Shown here: positions 35,720 to 43,896 of the stretch, piece by piece | Position numbering within the stretch: the first letter of the stretch is position 1 | How the letters are laid out: the number at the start of each line of letters is the position of its first letter | NCBI GenBank assembly: GCA_963717125.1 | Contig: CAVQVG010000013.1 | Location: 310,001 to 374,000 of the forward strand | Length of the DNA: 64,000 bases | Reading direction: 5' to 3' | Source: RYN-230 sp963717125 | GTDB lineage: Bacteria; Actinomycetota; Actinomycetes; Streptosporangiales; Streptosporangiaceae | Notes under the pieces: generated by a model | The model's input: the letters and a program-made list of their open reading frames with translations, nothing else | Database searches by the model: none | Told to the model about the DNA's origin: nothing | Made by a program: the position numbers and the translations under genes

Positions 35720-36028
35720 CACGACCTCCTCGTCCGCGACCTGTGCTGTTGTCTGGCGTGATCTAGCCTAACCGGCCCGCGCAGGGGACTTGGCCGGTCC
35801 GCGGCCAGGTTCCGGCATCCCCTGACCGGGTGGCGCTGCGCCGGCTGGGCGCCGGTGGCCCTACGCTCGGCGGGAGCACCCGGGGACAGGGCGCCGGGGA
35901 GCGTTATCCAACCGACTAGCGAGTGCGGGCCCGGGCCTGCACTCGCTAGTCGGCGCAGATCAGGATTTGAATAACGCGACCTTGGACGAAGACACAGCGG
36001 GAGCCCCCGGGCCGCGACTGGAGGATCG
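35720..36028. promoter_or_regulatory. 309-nt divergent region between rimP and the ferritin-like genes
   Basis: This gap must contain the promoter of the rimP-nusA-infB operon (leftward) and of the ferritin-like pair (rightward). No convincing -35/-10 pair could be picked by eye. Its main feature is the large compound palindrome at 35901-35977. The side near rimP (35760-35880) shows only GC-rich sequence with no recognised element. Confidence 0.55.
35901..35977. repeat. 77-nt compound palindrome (15-bp perfect inner stem, 11-bp outer arms)
   Basis: CCGACTAGCGAGTGC (35912-35926) and GCACTCGCTAGTCGG (35939-35953) are perfect inverted repeats around a 12-nt GC loop. They are enclosed by GCGTTATCCAA (35901-35911) and TTGAATAACGC (35967-35977), which pair at 10 of 11 positions. 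A 13-nt internal bulge lies on the right side. The outer arms could be terminal inverted repeats of a very small element, or the whole could fold as one RNA hairpin. It lies between divergent genes, so an ordinary terminator is unlikely. Confidence 0.85.
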
Positions 36029-36532
36029 GTGCGGGCAGATCTGAGGCGGCGCAGCGTGCTCGCCGCGGCCGCGGCGGCGGCGCCGCTGCTGGCCGCCGGC
36101 TGCAAGGGCGTGGGCGGGCTCGGCACCCTGCCCCGGCCGGGGCCTGACGTGGCCGTGCTACGCGGCGCGATCGGCACCGAGCGGGCGCTGATCGCGCGCT
36201 ACCATTCGGCGCTGGCCGCGTCGCCGGGGCTGAAAGACACCCTGGATCCGGTGCTCGGCCAGCATCTGGCCCACCTGGCCGCGCTGCGGTCCCGGCTCAT
36301 CGGGCCGGCCGCCACGCCGCGCCCGGCCCGGCCCAGCCCGGCCAGCACCGGCCGGGTGGCCGATCAGGCCAGCACGCTCGACGCGCTGGCCGCCGCGGAA
36401 CAGGCCGCGGCCGGCGCGCTGGTCAGCCGGCTCGCCGCGGCCAGCCCGGCACTGGCCCAGCTGCTGGCGAGCATCTCCGCCGCCGAGGCCAGCCACGCCG
36501 CGCTGCTGCGCATGCCCCGGAGGGCGCCATGA
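36029..36532 (+). CDS. Putative ferritin-like lipoprotein (DUF4439-associated)
   Basis: The 167-residue protein starts with a Tat/Sec-type leader RADLRRRSVLAAAAAAAPLL and the lipobox LLAAGC, so it is probably a surface lipoprotein. The rest is Ala-rich and helical, with ERALIARYHSALAASPGLKD, LGQHLAHLAALRSRLIG and ISAAEASHAALLR. The spaced E, H and ExxH residues suit a ferritin-like four-helix bundle. The stop overlaps the start of the DUF4439 gene (ATGA). This pair lies next to rimP in many Streptomyces-type genomes. Start is GTG with GGAGG upstream. Function is unknown; metal binding is inference. Confidence 0.7.
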   Translation: MRADLRRRSVLAAAAAAAPLLAAGCKGVGGLGTLPRPGPDVAVLRGAIGTERALIARYHSALAASPGLKDTLDPVLGQHLAHLAALRSRLIGPAATPRPARPSPASTGRVADQASTLDALAAAEQAAAGALVSRLAAASPALAQLLASISAAEASHAALLRMPRRAP

Positions 36533-37038
36533 GCGCCCCGGCGGACGCGGTCACGGCGGGCGCGCTGCAGGCGGCGCTGGCCGCGGTCAACGCGGCCAGC
36601 TACGGCTACGGGGTGGCTGGCGCGCACCTGCCCACCGCGGGCCGGGCCGCGGCCCAGCGGGACTGGGCCGATCTGCAGGCGACCCGGGACATGCTGGTGG
36701 CCATGCTGGCTTCGCGCGGCGCCCGGGCGCCGGCCGCGCGGGATGCCTACCAGCTGCCCTACCCGGTGCACTCCGCGCCCGCGGCTGTCGCGCTGGCCGG
36801 CTACCTGCAGAACCGGCTAGCCGCCGCCTACCTCGGCCTGGTCGCGCTGGACGATCCGGCGCTGCGCGCCTGGGGCGCCCGGCAGGCGCAGGCGTGCGCG
36901 GTGCGCGCGGCCGGCTGGCTGGGCCGGACGGTGGCCTTCCCTGGGCTCAGCGCGCAGGCGGCCGGCCCGGTACGGGAGGGCGGGGCGCGGCCGTCGGCCA
37001 GTCGGCCGTCGGCCAGTCAGCGGTCGGCCAGTACCTAG
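36529..37038 (+). CDS. DUF4439 ferritin-like domain protein
   Basis: The 169-residue helical protein contains LQAALAAVNAASYGYGVAGA, AQRDWADLQATRDMLVAMLA and AYLGLVALDDPALRAWGARQ, the pattern of DUF4439, a ferritin-like domain. The expected E/H metal ligands are only partly present, so di-iron chemistry is doubtful. It is coupled by a 4-nt overlap to the upstream lipoprotein gene. The C-terminus has a short repeat (RPSASRPSASQRSAST) encoded by repeated GTCGGCCAGTC-like bases. Its last codons overlap the convergent gene at 37035. No signal peptide. Confidence 0.75.
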   Translation: MSAPADAVTAGALQAALAAVNAASYGYGVAGAHLPTAGRAAAQRDWADLQATRDMLVAMLASRGARAPAARDAYQLPYPVHSAPAAVALAGYLQNRLAAAYLGLVALDDPALRAWGARQAQACAVRAAGWLGRTVAFPGLSAQAAGPVREGGARPSASRPSASQRSAST

Positions 37039-37364
37039 CCGGCGTGCGGCGCGGCCAGCACGTGCGCGATCCGGGCCGCCGCGTCGTCCAGGTCGCTGGC
37101 CGCCGCGATGCGCTCGGCCCACGACCACCAGAACCACCAGCTGCCGTCCTCGCACCGGCCGGCGTAGACGTCCTCGGCCAGCGCCGGGGCGGCCGGGTTC
37201 ACCACGCGCAGGCTCGGCACCCGGCCGTCCGGCGTGACCAGGCTCGCGGTCATCCCGTACCGGGCCAGGGCGGGCCCGAGCTGGTCGAGCCGGTCGGCGC
37301 CAGGCTGGTCTGGCGCGGGCTCTGGCCGGGACATGGTGTGTGCCCGGTGGGCGCCCATCACCAT
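37035..37364 (-). CDS. Small conserved-type hypothetical protein
   Basis: The 109-residue protein is not recognised. It has RLDQLGPALARYGMTASLVT, VPSLRVVNPAAPALAEDVYA and CEDGSWWFWWSWAERIAAAS, with a striking Trp-rich WWFWWSW segment. A C-terminal helix follows. Actinomycetes often encode such small Trp-containing proteins beside XRE/DUF5753 regulators, and one lies divergently at 37421, so a regulator-partner relation is possible. GAGGTG precedes the ATG at 37364 by six bases; an internal ATG at 37334 is the alternative. The 3' end overlaps the convergent DUF4439 gene by 4 nt. Confidence 0.65.
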   Translation of the reverse strand: MVMGAHRAHTMSRPEPAPDQPGADRLDQLGPALARYGMTASLVTPDGRVPSLRVVNPAAPALAEDVYAGRCEDGSWWFWWSWAERIAAASDLDDAAARIAHVLAAPHAG

Positions 37365-37420
37365 CTAAATCACCTCTAGTAATCGGGCGATAGCTTAGAG
37401 TTCCGAGATCAGGATGACGG

Positions 37421-38359
37421 TTGCGATTGCGGTTTGCAACATGCATTCAGTATTTCGCCCGTACAGTTGCCCAGGAGAAGCATCACCGGAACGGGGGGAC
37501 ACCGACGGCCACCCAGCAGAGCCCTACCGTCCGGCGCCGCAGGCTGGCGCTGGAGCTGCGCAGGTTCCGCGAGGCGGCGCGGATGACCTGCGAGGACGTT
37601 GCCGAGCATCTGGAGTGCTCGACCTCCAAGATCAGCCGGATCGAGACCGGGCGGGTCCGGGTGTCACCCCGCGACGTCCGCGACATGCTCGACCTTTACG
37701 GCGTGCCTGACCGGCAACGGGACAGCCTGGTGCAACTGGCCCGGGAGTCGCGGCAGAAGGGCTGGTGGCATGCGTACAGCGACACGATCGAGCCCCGGTT
37801 CGCCACCTACATCGGGCTGGAGAGCGCGGCGTCGGAGATCCGGATCTACGAGGTCACCCTCATCCCTGGGCTGCTGCAGACCGAGGACTACGCGCGCGCG
37901 GTCATCGCCGCCGGGTCGGTGGACGGCAGCCCGGAGGCGGTGGAGCGCAACGTCGCCTTCCAGATGGCCCGCCAGCCGGCCCTGACCAGCGAGGACCCGC
38001 CGCAGCTGTGGGCGGTCCTGGACGAGGCCGCGCTGCACCGGCAGGTCGGCGGGTCCGGGCTGATGCGGCTCCAGCTCGACCACCTGCTGGACCTGAGCGG
38101 CCTGCCGAACGTCGCGATCCAGGTGCTGCCGTTCGGCGCGGGCGCGCATCCGGCCATGGGACGGCCGTTCGTCATCCTGGCCTTCCCCGAGCGGGCCGAT
38201 CCGGATGTGGTGTACCTGCAGGACCTGACCAGCGCGCTGTACGTGGAGAACGTGGACGAGGTGGACCGGTACAACGTGTTCTTCAACCACCTGCGGGCCA
38301 CCGCGCTGTCCTTCGAGGATTCCGCCACGCTGATCACCGCGGTGCTGAAGGAGCTGTAG
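37421..38359 (+). CDS. XRE-family regulator with DUF5753 domain (second copy), start uncertain
   Basis: The helix-turn-helix lies in RRLALELRRFREAARMTCED and VAEHLECSTSKISRIETGRV. The DUF5753 domain shows VTLIPGLLQTEDYARAVIAA, AVLDEAALHRQVGGSGLMR and DVVYLQDLTSALYVENVDEV. No DUF397 gene follows; the stop is directly adjacent to the convergent HelD stop. The start is unclear. The ORF can begin at a TTG at 37421 with AGGA upstream, but conserved sequence begins near 37507. There the only start-like codon, with GGGGGG upstream, is an ACG (37507-37509). A base error or a rare ACG start would both explain this. The regulator is otherwise intact. Confidence 0.85.
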   Translation: MRLRFATCIQYFARTVAQEKHHRNGGTPTATQQSPTVRRRRLALELRRFREAARMTCEDVAEHLECSTSKISRIETGRVRVSPRDVRDMLDLYGVPDRQRDSLVQLARESRQKGWWHAYSDTIEPRFATYIGLESAASEIRIYEVTLIPGLLQTEDYARAVIAAGSVDGSPEAVERNVAFQMARQPALTSEDPPQLWAVLDEAALHRQVGGSGLMRLQLDHLLDLSGLPNVAIQVLPFGAGAHPAMGRPFVILAFPERADPDVVYLQDLTSALYVENVDEVDRYNVFFNHLRATALSFEDSATLITAVLKEL

Positions 38360-40462
38360 CTACCCGCGAAGCGCGGCGGGCAGCGGCTCGCTGTGCAGCA
38401 CGGTGAGCCGGGACACCGCGCGGGTGAGCGCGACGTAGAGCCGGTGCAGGCCGCGCGACTCGGCGGCCACGATGCGGGCTGGCTCCACGACGATGACGTG
38501 GTCGAACTCCAGGCCCTTGGCCAGCGTGACCGGGACCACGAGCAGCCCGCCATCGGCGGGGTCTGGGTGCAGCCCATCCAGCACGCGGTGCGCGAGCTGC
38601 GCCGCGCCGAGCAGCCCGGACAACGTCGCGACCTCGTCGTCGGCCGCGATCACCGCGGTGGACCCCGGGGCGCGCTGGGCGGCGGCGCACACGGTGGCCA
38701 GGGCACCGGGCAGCGACTGGCCGGTGGCGGGCAGCACGGTGAGCGCGGCTGGGTCCTGGCGCAGCGAGCCGGCCGGCGCCAGGCCCGGGGCCAGCACGCC
38801 GAGCAGCTGGTTGGCGTAGTCGAGGATCTGCCGCGGCACGCGGTAGCCGGTGCGCAGCTCGCGCACGTCGGTACCGGCCTTGCCCAGGTGCCCGAGCAGC
38901 GTGGGCCAGTTGTCCGCGGCGGCCGGGGCGGTGCCCTGGGCCAGGTCGCCGAGCACGGTGGCGGAGCCGGTGGCGCACCGCCGGCCGACGGCCCGGCATT
39001 CCATCGGCGACAGGTCCTGCGCCTCGTCCAGCACCACGTGGGACAGGCTGGGGGTGCGCTCGATGAGGTCGCTGGCCTCATCGACCAGCACCGCGTCGGC
39101 CAGCGTCCACGGGGCGCCGGCCGCCCCGCGCGGCGCCTTGCGCCAGCTGATCAGTTCCTGCTCGGCCGGGTCCAGCCGGCCGTCCGCCGCCCCGGCCAGC
39201 AGCGCCGGGTCGGACAGCAGCCGGAGCACCAGCTTCACCGGGTCGGCCTTGGGCCAGATGGCGTCCACCACGGCGCGCACCGGCCTGCTCCGCCGCACCG
39301 CGTCGTGCGTCCGGTCGTCGCAGGTCTCCCCCGCCGCTTCCATCCGGGTGAGGATCACGTGCGCGATCCGGTGGCCGAGCATGTCGCGGCCGGCCGCGTA
39401 GCGGACGCCGCGGTCGCGGAGCTCGGCCACCAGGTCGCCGAGTTCCGCGGCGGGCACCCGCCAGCGCCGTGACCCGCGGGCCAGCAGCACCGGCTCGGCC
39501 GCTGGCCGCAGCCCGGACCAGAGCGCCCGGTGCAGCACCTCGGCCATCCGGGTGTCGCCCTTGATCCGCGCGGCCGCGGCCGAGTCGGTGGCCCGCACCG
39601 GCACCCGGCCGACCAGGTCGGCCACCGTGGTCTGGCTGACGTTCAGCTCGCCAAGCGCGGGCAGCACGTTGCGGATGTAGGACAGGAAGGCCCGGTTCGG
39701 CCCGATGACCAGCACGCCGCCCCGGGTCATCTTGCCCGGGTAGGCGTACAGCAGGTACGCGACCCGGTGCAGGCCGACCGCGGTCTTGCCGGTGCCCGGC
39801 GCGCCCTGCACGCACAGCGTCTGGTCGGCGGCCGCCCGGACGATGTCGTCCTGGTCCGGCTGGATGGTGGCCACGATGTCGCGCATCGGCCCGGACCGGG
39901 GCCGCTCGATCTCCTCGATCAGGATCCGGCTGACTCCGGCGCCCGCCGGGCTGGCGTCCTTGGCCTGGCCGGCGTCCTGGCTGGTGAACGTCTCGTCCTC
40001 GTGCGCGGTGAGCTGCCCGGCGGCGAAGCCGAACCGGCGGCGCAGCGCCAGTCCCATCGGCTCGGCCGGGCTGGCCCGGTAGAAGGCCCGGGACACCGGG
40101 GCCCGCCAGTCCACCACGACCGGGCGGCCAGCCGGGTCGTGCACATGCCGCCGGCCGACGTGGAACCGGTCCCCGGCGTACTCACCGGCGGCGTAGTCGA
40201 GCCGGCCGAAGAACAGTGGCGTGTCCGGCAGATCGCTGAGCGCCTCGGCGCGCCGGTACAGGTCGGCCTTGAGGTACTCCTCGGACACCCGGTCGCCGCC
40301 CAGCGCGCGGAGTGACAGCACGTCCTCGCGCATCAGCCGGAGAAAGTCCCGGGCCTGGGCCAGGTGCTCCCGCTCAGCTCCCAGCACCGGATCGGCACTG
40401 GGGTCAGGGTCAGTGGTTTCGGCTGGCTGCGGGTGGGGCTGCGTCCCGCTGGCCGAGGGCAT
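38360..40462 (-). CDS. HelD-class RNA polymerase-associated helicase/ATPase
   Basis: This 700-residue superfamily 1 ATPase has an N-terminal coiled arm (EREHLAQARDFLRLMREDVL), then a segment with VVDWRAPVSRAFYRA. The Walker A motif is QGAPGTGKTAVGLHRVAYL (about 220-229), and GPNRAFLSYIRNVLPALGE is typical of HelD. Walker B is SHVVLDEAQDLSPMECRAVG, with LRTGYRVPRQILDYANQLL, LAKGLEFDHVIVVEP and RLYVALTRAVSRLTVLHSEP completing the set. HelD proteins recycle RNA polymerase from stalled complexes. ATG at 40462 follows GAGGTGATGC. It is complete, unlike the HelR-like fragment at 2-907. The upstream region carries nested palindromes at 40578-40637. Confidence 0.92.
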   Translation of the reverse strand: MPSASGTQPHPQPAETTDPDPSADPVLGAEREHLAQARDFLRLMREDVLSLRALGGDRVSEEYLKADLYRRAEALSDLPDTPLFFGRLDYAAGEYAGDRFHVGRRHVHDPAGRPVVVDWRAPVSRAFYRASPAEPMGLALRRRFGFAAGQLTAHEDETFTSQDAGQAKDASPAGAGVSRILIEEIERPRSGPMRDIVATIQPDQDDIVRAAADQTLCVQGAPGTGKTAVGLHRVAYLLYAYPGKMTRGGVLVIGPNRAFLSYIRNVLPALGELNVSQTTVADLVGRVPVRATDSAAAARIKGDTRMAEVLHRALWSGLRPAAEPVLLARGSRRWRVPAAELGDLVAELRDRGVRYAAGRDMLGHRIAHVILTRMEAAGETCDDRTHDAVRRSRPVRAVVDAIWPKADPVKLVLRLLSDPALLAGAADGRLDPAEQELISWRKAPRGAAGAPWTLADAVLVDEASDLIERTPSLSHVVLDEAQDLSPMECRAVGRRCATGSATVLGDLAQGTAPAAADNWPTLLGHLGKAGTDVRELRTGYRVPRQILDYANQLLGVLAPGLAPAGSLRQDPAALTVLPATGQSLPGALATVCAAAQRAPGSTAVIAADDEVATLSGLLGAAQLAHRVLDGLHPDPADGGLLVVPVTLAKGLEFDHVIVVEPARIVAAESRGLHRLYVALTRAVSRLTVLHSEPLPAALRG

Positions 40463-40577
40463 GGCGCATCACCTCGATGGCGTTCCGGAATGGGCACAAG
40501 AGCCAAGAGCTTAACAACGCCGCAGACCGCGGTCACCCGATTTTCCCCGCCACCGGCCCAGCGGGGCGCGCCCGGTG

Positions 40578-40637
40578 GTGATCAAACGATTACTGTCGCT
40601 AGAACGACACCAATCGTTTGATCACGAATCGTGATCA
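40578..40637. promoter_or_regulatory. Nested palindromes upstream of the HelD-class helicase gene
   Basis: GTGATCAAACGATT (40578-40591) and AATCGTTTGATCAC (40612-40625) are perfect 14-bp inverted repeats around a 20-nt spacer. The right arm overlaps a second perfect palindrome, TGATCACGA-A-TCGTGATCA (40619-40637). The sequence is AT-richer than its surroundings, in the 293-nt gap between the permease stop and the helicase start, about 120 nt upstream of the latter. It could be a dimer or tetramer operator for helD, or a terminator for the ABC operon. Confidence 0.65.
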
Positions 40638-40755
40638 TGGGACGCGCCGCGCTGATCCCGCTCGGCTGGCCAGGGCCATCGCGGTCATCAGCGCGATCAG
40701 CACCGAGCCGCGGCGGACGGGACGGGGCGTGCTGCAGCCGGCTGGGCGCGTGCCC

Positions 40756-41991
40756 TTACCGGCGGGTCCGGCCGCGGCGGGCCAGCGCGTCCGCGCTCAC
40801 CGCCGCCATCAGCACCAGGGCGAAGATCAGGTCCTGCGCGGCCGCGCTCATCCCGAGCAGGTAGATGCCGTTGTAGATGGCGGCGATGACGATGCCGCCG
40901 AGCACCCCGTCGAGCGGCTTGCCGCGCCCGCCGAACAGGCTGGTCCCGCCGATCACGGCAGCGGCCACCGCGTACAGCACCAGGGTGGCGCCGTTGACGT
41001 TCGAGGACACCGAGCGCAGCTCCGAGGCGTAGATGATGCCGGCCACCCCGGCGGTCAGCCCGGCCAGGGCGAACGTCACCGTCCTGATCCGGGCGATGCT
41101 GACGCCGGCCCGCCGGGCCGCCTCCGCGTTGCTGCCGATCGCGTGCACATCGCGGCCGAAGCGGGTCCGGTTCAGCAGGAACGACCAGGTGACCAGCACG
41201 CCCAGGACGATCAGGATGACCCACGGCACGCCGCGGACGGGGCTGAGCACGCCGCGGTTGATGCTGCACACGGTGACCACCGCGATGCCCGCGACCGCGG
41301 CCACGCCGATCTTGGCCACGGTGAGGCTGACCGGTGGCCCGGTCGGCCCGCCGCGGCGGCGCTCCGCGTCGCGGCGGATGGTCAGCGCGGCGAACAGGCC
41401 GACGAACACCGCCATCAGCAGCCAGCCGGCCACGGGGGTGAGGTAGCCGTTGGCCAGGTCGTTGATGACGTTGCTCGGGATGGGCAGGGTGCCGCCGGAA
41501 CCGAGGATCCACAGCAGCGCCCCCTCGCACGCGAGCAGGCCGGCCAGGGTGACCACGAACGACGGCAGCCGGAGCCGGGAGATCAGGGTGCCCTGCAGCG
41601 CGCCGATGGCGGTGGTGACGGCCAGCGCGGCGGCGATGGCCGCCCACCACGGCCAGTCCCGCGGCCCGGCCAGCAGTTCCGCGGCCACCACGCCGCCCAG
41701 CCCGGACACGAAGCCGATCGACAGGTCGATGTCGCCGAGCAGCAGCGCGAACACCTCGCCCATGCCGAGCAGCATGAACACCGCGCCCTGCACGAGCAGG
41801 TCGGTCAGGTTCACCGGGGACAGGAAGTGGCTGTTCAGCGACTGGAAGATGGCCCCGATGACGGCCAGGCCGATGATCACGGACAGCGCGCCGCTTTCGC
41901 CCGGCGCGAGGTAGGCGCGGAAGCCGCGCCGCGCGACGGCCGGCGGGCCGCTGACCGGGCCGGCGGCGCTGCTGACATCCACTCTCGTCAC
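40756..41991 (-). CDS. Sugar ABC transporter permease (XylH/RbsC type)
   Basis: The 411-residue protein has about ten hydrophobic segments and the BPD_transp_2 pattern. Examples are VFALLLGDIDLSIGFVSGLG, LRLPSFVVTLAGLLACEGAL, WSFLLNRTRFGRDVHAIGSN, AARRAGVSIARIRTVTFALA and AVIGGTSLFGGRGKPLDGVL. It forms the membrane pore of a carbohydrate-uptake class 2 transporter. It starts 4 nt after the substrate-binding protein gene. The ATPase for this permease is expected to be the ABC domain of the fusion protein at 43886-46438, since no other ATPase gene is in the operon. No frameshift is evident. Confidence 0.92.
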   Translation of the reverse strand: MTRVDVSSAAGPVSGPPAVARRGFRAYLAPGESGALSVIIGLAVIGAIFQSLNSHFLSPVNLTDLLVQGAVFMLLGMGEVFALLLGDIDLSIGFVSGLGGVVAAELLAGPRDWPWWAAIAAALAVTTAIGALQGTLISRLRLPSFVVTLAGLLACEGALLWILGSGGTLPIPSNVINDLANGYLTPVAGWLLMAVFVGLFAALTIRRDAERRRGGPTGPPVSLTVAKIGVAAVAGIAVVTVCSINRGVLSPVRGVPWVILIVLGVLVTWSFLLNRTRFGRDVHAIGSNAEAARRAGVSIARIRTVTFALAGLTAGVAGIIYASELRSVSSNVNGATLVLYAVAAAVIGGTSLFGGRGKPLDGVLGGIVIAAIYNGIYLLGMSAAAQDLIFALVLMAAVSADALARRGRTRR

Positions 41992-41995
41992 CGGA

Positions 41996-43201
41996 TCACC
42001 CCCGGATTCCGGCGCGGCGGCAGGCGGCGCGCAGCGCGCCTGCGCACAACTGGGACACCGGCACGAACCCGTCCCTGACCACGGTGGCCGCCATGTTGCC
42101 GGTGGTCACCCAGACGGGCTTGAGCAGCACGGACGGCACCCGAACATGATCTTGCGGGTCGTAGATCCGCGTGTTGACGAGGCTGGCCGGCGGGGACACC
42201 CCGGCCCGCAGGTACAGCGCCAGCGCGGCGGCCGCCTGCGCCTCGGTGTAGATCGGCTTGTAGACGGTGCCGCACTGGTACCCGGCCAGGATGTTCTGCA
42301 GGCCAGACGGGGTGGCGTCCTGCCCGGTGGTCGGGAAGGTGCGCGGCGGGGTGTTCAGCGTCTTGAGGTAGGAGATGACCGCGCTGGCGGTGTCGTCGTT
42401 GGGGGTGAGCACGGCAGTGATCTTGTCGTTCGCGGTGTACTGCTCCTCGAACGTGGTCTGCGCCGTGGTCGGGTCCCAGGAGCCGGGCGGCTGCCCGGCG
42501 GTGAGGTACCGGCCCGCGGCGAAGTAGGGCTGCAGCACGCCGTCGTAGCCCTGCGCGAACAGGGTGGCGTTGTTGTCCGTGGGCGCGCCGCGCATCACCA
42601 GGATGTCTGGTTTGCGCACGTGCCAGGCCTGGATGCAGGAGATGAGCCCGCGCGCCATCAGCGCGCCCACCGCGACGTTGTCGAAGCTGACGTAGTAATC
42701 CCGTTTCCCGCCCAGCGTCATCCGGTCATAGTCGATCACCTTGACGCCGAGCGCGGCGGCCGCGGACTCGATGGACGCGCCCACCCCGGAGTCGATCGGG
42801 TCGAGCAGCAGCACGGTAGCGCCCTGGGTCATGTCCGACTGGGCCTGGGCCTGCTCGGTGGCGTCGCTGCCCTGCGCGTTGGTGATGATGAACTGGCTGC
42901 GGCTCAGCCCGGCCGCCTGAAACGCCCGGGCCAGGTCCGGCGCGTCGAATTCGGTGTACCGGGGCGACGTGGTGGTGTCCGGGAGCAGCACCCCGATCTT
43001 GCCGGTGCCCATCCGGCCCAGCCCGGTCAGCTTGCGCATCACCGAGAAGTCGTTGCTGAACGAGGCGGCGGACACCGCGGGGACCACCGAGCCGAGCGCC
43101 GCCGCGGACCGGGACTGGACGGGCTTGCTGCACGCGGTCAGCCCGGCCGCCACCGCGAGCGCGGCGAGCAGCCCCGAGGCGAGGCGGGGGGGCGCGGTCA
43201 T
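41996..43201 (-). CDS. Sugar-binding lipoprotein of ABC transporter (periplasmic-binding protein family 4)
   Basis: The 401-residue protein begins with a signal peptide and lipobox (LLAALAVAAGLTACS), so it is anchored outside the membrane. The mature part matches XylF-like sugar-binding proteins: KIGVLLPDTTTSPRYTEFD, RSQFIITNAQGSDATEQAQA, ATVLLLDPIDSGVGASIESA, VKVIDYDRMTLGGKRDYYVS, DILVMRGAPTDNNATLFAQG and ITAVLTPNDDTASAVISYLK. The ATG at 43201 overlaps the response regulator stop by 4 nt. A pentose or related sugar is plausible, but the ligand is not determined. Products of the same operon could link ligand binding to signalling. Confidence 0.92.
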   Translation of the reverse strand: MTAPPRLASGLLAALAVAAGLTACSKPVQSRSAAALGSVVPAVSAASFSNDFSVMRKLTGLGRMGTGKIGVLLPDTTTSPRYTEFDAPDLARAFQAAGLSRSQFIITNAQGSDATEQAQAQSDMTQGATVLLLDPIDSGVGASIESAAAALGVKVIDYDRMTLGGKRDYYVSFDNVAVGALMARGLISCIQAWHVRKPDILVMRGAPTDNNATLFAQGYDGVLQPYFAAGRYLTAGQPPGSWDPTTAQTTFEEQYTANDKITAVLTPNDDTASAVISYLKTLNTPPRTFPTTGQDATPSGLQNILAGYQCGTVYKPIYTEAQAAAALALYLRAGVSPPASLVNTRIYDPQDHVRVPSVLLKPVWVTTGNMAATVVRDGFVPVSQLCAGALRAACRRAGIRG

Positions 43202-43896
43202 GCCGTGGCGAACCGGTAGCCCGACCGTGGCTCGGTGATGAACAGCGGCTCGTCCCCGGCCTTCTCCAGCTTGGCCCGCAGCCGCCCGACGTAGACCCGG
43301 GTGTATTCGGTCTGCGTCTCGTAGCCCGGTCCCCACACCCGGCGCAGCAGCGTGGCGTGGGTGAGCAGCTCACCCGGGCTGATCGCGAACTGGCGGAGCA
43401 GCGCGAACTCGGTGGGGGTCAGGTGCACCAGGGCGCCGTCCTTGGTCACCCGGCGGCGTTCCAGGTCGATCTCCACGTCGCCTATCCGCACCACGCTCGG
43501 CTCCGGGCGGCCATCCGGCGACGGCTTGCTGCGGCGCAGCGTCGCGTTGATCCGGGCGAGCAGTTCCTCGATGCCGAACGGCTTGGTCATGTAGTCGTCG
43601 GCGCCGAGGTTGAGCGCCCGCACCTTGTCCGTCTCGGCGCGCCGCGCGGACAGCACGATGATGCCGACCCCGGACTGGTCGCGGATCTCGCGGCACAGCT
43701 CGAACCCGTCCCGGCCGGGCAGCATCAGGTCGAGCAGCACCACGTCGAGCGCCCGCTCGGCGAGGATCTCGCCGACCCCGCCGCCATCCTTGGAGACGAT
43801 CACGTCATGGCCGCGGGCGGACAGGTTGGACCGGACCAGGTCGACGATGTTCTGGTCGTCCTCCACGATCAGGACGACCGTCTTGTCAGCCACCAC
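43198..43896 (-). CDS. OmpR/KdpE-type response regulator
   Basis: The 232-residue protein has an N-terminal receiver domain (VVLIVEDDQNIVDLVRSNLS; phospho-acceptor Asp56 in DVVLLDLMLPGRDG; Lys in DYMTKPFGIEELLARI). The C-terminal winged-helix DNA-binding domain follows (RRRVTKDGALVHLTPTEFAL, TEYTRVYVGRLRAKLEKAGD, FITEPRSGYRF). GGAGG lies six bases before the GTG at 43896. Its 5' end overlaps the upstream kinase gene by 11 nt and its 3' end overlaps the sugar-binding protein gene by 4 nt. It is therefore the cognate partner of the ABC-kinase fusion. Likely targets include its own operon promoter near 46439-46548. Confidence 0.95.
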   Translation of the reverse strand: MVADKTVVLIVEDDQNIVDLVRSNLSARGHDVIVSKDGGGVGEILAERALDVVLLDLMLPGRDGFELCREIRDQSGVGIIVLSARRAETDKVRALNLGADDYMTKPFGIEELLARINATLRRSKPSPDGRPEPSVVRIGDVEIDLERRRVTKDGALVHLTPTEFALLRQFAISPGELLTHATLLRRVWGPGYETQTEYTRVYVGRLRAKLEKAGDEPLFITEPRSGYRFATA

